Below are positions 31,396 through 33,235 of a stretch of 33,235 nt of DNA, piece by piece (position 1 is the stretch's first letter; each line of letters opens with the position of its first letter). The translations under genes and the position numbers were made by a program. Source of the stretch: JBIKIW01 sp044361365 (GTDB lineage: Bacteria > Patescibacteriota > JACMRA01); the NCBI GenBank assembly GCA_044361365.1, contig JBIKIW010000013.1, forward strand, positions 1 through 33,235, given 5' to 3'. Below the pieces are notes generated by a model that searched no databases, was not told where the DNA came from, and saw only the letters and a list, made by a program, of their open reading frames with translations.

Positions 31396-31958
31396 ATGCG
31401 AACTTGCAAAATTTTGGTAATGGTGGGAGCCCTGATGAGTTCATTAGCAATCAAGATTTAAAAGAAAAAGAAGAGATTATTAGAAACCACAAAGAAGAGC
31501 TTAAACGATTGAAATTAAAAAATGATAAATTAGCTCAAGAAGTTGAAACTTTAAAGCTAGCAAACGAACAGTTACAAGAAAAACTTAAAGCACAAAGGCT
31601 AGTTGAGGATAGACAAGTGCTTGATACCGCCAAACAAAAGTACGAGCTATCTTTAAATGAAAGGTTTACTTCAAAGTGGTCGGAAATTGAAGCTAAAATG
31701 AAAATCCTCATCGATGGTTTGGAAAAAGTTGCAAACAAGGATGACAGTATGCCAAAGGGTTGTATGTATGTATTATCTGGAAGTCATATTTTAGAGATCC
31801 AGAATAGACTTGATTGCACCAGTTTAGATCTGTACCCTTTAAAAGAAAATGTTGTTAAAGTTTTTAAAGAAGGTGGGAAGCACAAGGCTTTGATTGCTTC
31901 TGTGGGGGGGGGAATCCTAACTTTAGCTCTAGTGATTATAGAGACCAAAAACCTATAA
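31374..31958 (+). CDS. Coiled-coil protein, middle part of a gene broken at homopolymers
   Basis: 194 residues from TTG. A long coiled coil (about 27-85, EEIIRNHKEELKRLKLKN onward) precedes a helical part and then VLSGSHILEIQNRL and ENVVKVFKEGGKHKALIASV. The last codons cross a G8 tract (31904-31911) and read GGGILTLALVIIETKNL, a short hydrophobic end. In another frame after the G8 tract the sequence runs open into the gene at 31979 (NPNFSSSDYRDQKPISHITFQ). So the C-terminus depends on the exact number of G. This is either a slippage-controlled gene, a mutated gene or a sequencing error. The function is not recognised. Confidence 0.55.
   Translation: MPEARLLNANLQNFGNGGSPDEFISNQDLKEKEEIIRNHKEELKRLKLKNDKLAQEVETLKLANEQLQEKLKAQRLVEDRQVLDTAKQKYELSLNERFTSKWSEIEAKMKILIDGLEKVANKDDSMPKGCMYVLSGSHILEIQNRLDCTSLDLYPLKENVVKVFKEGGKHKALIASVGGGILTLALVIIETKNL
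31904..31911 (+). repeat. G8 homopolymer inside a reading frame
   Basis: Eight consecutive G, preceded by GT and followed by AATCC. With eight G the frame ends in a short hydrophobic tail at 31958. With seven G it continues to 32215. Confidence 0.7.
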
Positions 31959-31978
31959 GTCACATTACTTTTCAATGG

Positions 31979-32215
31979 TTGAAAGGTGATTCTACACCAA
32001 TTGGCGATAAAGGTTTTTTGATTATAAATGACAGGCTCAATTGTTTAAAGTTTGTAGAAAGAAACAATCGTTTAGTTGCCAAATCAGATGAAACAATACT
32101 AGAGGCCACCCTACCACCTGGCAATTTACTTTTAGAAGAGTTAATACTGATGTTGGAACGCCTCGATCAAACAAAGTTGCTTGATACAATAATAATTAGT
32201 AAAAAATCTAAATAG
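31979..32215 (+). CDS. C-terminal part of the frame-broken coiled-coil gene
   Basis: 78 residues from TTG, with the frame open upstream to 31868 and coding-like from the G8 tract onward (NPNFSSSDYRDQKPISHITFQWLKG). The protein has a short beta-rich part (GDKGFLIINDRLNCLKFVER) and a leucine-rich end (PPGNLLLEELILMLERLDQ). No recognised domain. I read it as the C-terminus of the protein starting at 31261. As a separate gene it has no credible start or ribosome site. Confidence 0.45.
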   Translation: MKGDSTPIGDKGFLIINDRLNCLKFVERNNRLVAKSDETILEATLPPGNLLLEELILMLERLDQTKLLDTIIISKKSK

Positions 32216-32322
32216 TTTGGATTTAAATCTAGTGTTTACTAGATAGCTCTTTATTCTAAATTCATAATTTATCACTCACTAGTTACAATTAAAAACCCCT
32301 ATTCTACGGCACCCGCAGCCAA

Positions 32323-32371
32323 CCTGTCACATTTCACCTACTCTGTTGTAATACTTGTGAAGGCTGACAGG
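32323..32371 (+). promoter_or_regulatory. Long hairpin upstream of the secreted repeat protein
   Basis: CCTGTCA-cat-TTCAC pairs with GTGAA-ggc-TGACAGG across a 19-base loop, an internal 3x3 loop dividing the stem. Direct repeats of CCGCAGC flank it. It lies about 50 bases before the ATG at 32424 and has no T-run, so it is more likely a leader element or operator than a terminator. Confidence 0.45.
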
Positions 32372-32423
32372 ATCCGCAGCAACTTCAACAATTTTAATAT
32401 TTTAAATAAAACAACAACACTTT

Positions 32424-33098
32424 ATGTCTATTTTCACATCACTTTCAACCAAACTTTTTGCAGGAACCCTCGCCATCGCTGGTGGTATGGGCGGAATCGG
32501 AGCTTTAGCTAGCTCAAACCCGACAATTCAACAAGATGTTAAAAACGTTCAAACTGCAATCGAAAGCAAAGATTTGAACGCCTACAAAACTTCTAAAACT
32601 CAGCTAGTTACAGACGAAGCCAAAGTAAAAACTGATAAAATTAACTCAACTACTCAAGACGAGCTAAATACAATGGCAGACAATCAAGCTAAACGAAAAG
32701 CAGTTGCAAACGCTATTAAAAATAACGATTACGAAGCTTTTAAAGCCAACGCTCCAGAAAAAATGCTAAACAAGGTTAATTCCCAAGCAGAATTTGATAA
32801 ATTGGTAGCCAAATACAAAACACAACAAGAAAACTTAGCTAAACTAACCGACGCTATCAAAAACAACGATTTTAACTCATTCAAAGCCCTAGCAGAAGCA
32901 AGACAAGCTAACAATCCAAACAAAGATGACAAGCGACCAGAACCAACAGATGCACAACTACAAGCCAAGTTTGATGAAATGGTAGCCAAATACAAAGCTG
33001 ACAGAAGCTTGCCAGGTCAAGACGGAGATATGATGGGAATGGGCGGTTTTGAAGGTGGTAAAGGTGGAATGAAAAAAGGTGGAAGAGGAATGAAGTAG
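32424..33098 (+). CDS. Secreted repeat protein with Gly/Met/Lys-rich tail
   Basis: 224 residues. The N-terminus is signal-peptide-like (MSIFTSLSTKLFAGTLAIAGGMGGIGALAS, cleavage near 30). The mature part has three degenerate repeats of about 45-55 residues, each opening AI-x-x-x-D-x-x-(A/S)-(F/Y)-K (AIESKDLNAYKT, AIKNNDYEAFKAN, AIKNNDFNSFKAL); the second and third end FD(K/E)(L/M)VAKYK. The tail after 200 is DMMGMGGFEGGKGGMKKGGRGMK. It is lysine- and alanine-rich, helical and probably exported. Similar small secreted repeat proteins occur in CPR genomes, from memory. Function unknown. The stop is 24 bases before the right inverted repeat. Confidence 0.7.
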   Translation: MSIFTSLSTKLFAGTLAIAGGMGGIGALASSNPTIQQDVKNVQTAIESKDLNAYKTSKTQLVTDEAKVKTDKINSTTQDELNTMADNQAKRKAVANAIKNNDYEAFKANAPEKMLNKVNSQAEFDKLVAKYKTQQENLAKLTDAIKNNDFNSFKALAEARQANNPNKDDKRPEPTDAQLQAKFDEMVAKYKADRSLPGQDGDMMGMGGFEGGKGGMKKGGRGMK

Positions 33099-33122
33099 TT
33101 TACTACATAGTTCATAAAAACA

Positions 33123-33232
33123 AAGGAACTAGCCTAGTTAGCAAACACTAACTAAACTAATTTCTATGATATACAGATAAAGATTAAGCAATTACAATTT
33201 AAAAAAAATAATTCATCATTTTTGTGTAGATA
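33123..33232 (-). repeat. Right copy of 110-base terminal inverted repeat
   Basis: Reverse complement of 1-110 with one mismatch at 33133. Three further bases (33233-33235) follow it, which the left end lacks. Confidence 0.9.
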
Positions 33233-33235
33233 TAG

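Noticed and set aside
1..33235. Window as a linear Borg-like or phage element
   Set aside because: Inverted ends fit, but gene content is chromosomal housekeeping, with no viral structural or replication genes. Left as an open alternative only.

Overview
The window is an AT-rich bacterial segment of 33,235 bases that reads cleanly with TGA as a stop. I see no rRNA, tRNA or CRISPR array. The mix of genes suggests a chromosomal contig from a small-genome bacterium, plausibly Candidate Phyla Radiation (Patescibacteria): FtsZ, RadA, a UvrB piece, class 1A PyrD, a WecA/MraY-like transferase, a phosphoglucomutase/phosphomannomutase, a long P-type ATPase, and many small secreted or membrane proteins without known relatives. 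Shine-Dalgarno sites are rare, and several genes have very short or no leader. The phylum call is inference from gene style, not from a marker gene.

Layout. 1-110 and 33123-33232 are inverted copies of one 110-base repeat. 177-3163: pyrD, a glycosyl-1-phosphate transferase gene and an orphan RNA-polymerase-alpha-CTD-like gene. 3164-9100: a repeat-rich stretch with a 5'-truncated uvrB, a frame-broken HD-domain gene, a zincin-like gene and radA. 9103-12404: a gene interrupted by an in-frame TAA, a lipoprotein, a YqgF/RuvX-like protein, a desaturase-like membrane enzyme and a HIT protein. 12453-17287: a one-polypeptide restriction-modification enzyme, an adenosine-deaminase-family enzyme and an HD-domain protein. 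17413-20136: a P-type ATPase. 20149-24338: an accessory island with a defence-type reverse transcriptase, a remnant of a REP-associated transposase, a tandem duplication of a membrane-protein gene with its promoter, and a GNAT-like protein. 24381-28557: riboflavin kinase, a YgjP-like metalloprotease, a MITE-like repeat, tag, two small coupled genes, ftsZ, a structured non-coding element and a small secreted protein. 28850-33098: phosphohexomutase, a transglutaminase-fold-like protein, a coiled-coil gene broken at homopolymers (one of them G8), and a secreted repeat protein.

The strongest theme is repeats. About a dozen short palindromes share the head GTAG(A/C)GG followed by a variable hairpin. 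This is the architecture recognised by REP-associated tyrosine transposases (RAYT/TnpA-REP), and the C-terminal end of such a transposase survives at 21786-21941. Larger elements are built on or invaded by these palindromes: a 181-base composite in two inverted copies, a two- to three-unit array ending in TTGACA upstream of radA and of the phosphohexomutase, and a MITE-like element carrying a REP insertion.

The second theme is broken or switchable reading frames (uvrB, the HD gene, the gene with the in-frame TAA, and the G8 gene). These are either decay, phase variation or homopolymer sequencing error; reads are needed to tell. The best candidates for something new are the reverse transcriptase island, the G8 gene, the hairpin RNA at 28148-28217 and the inverted terminal repeats.
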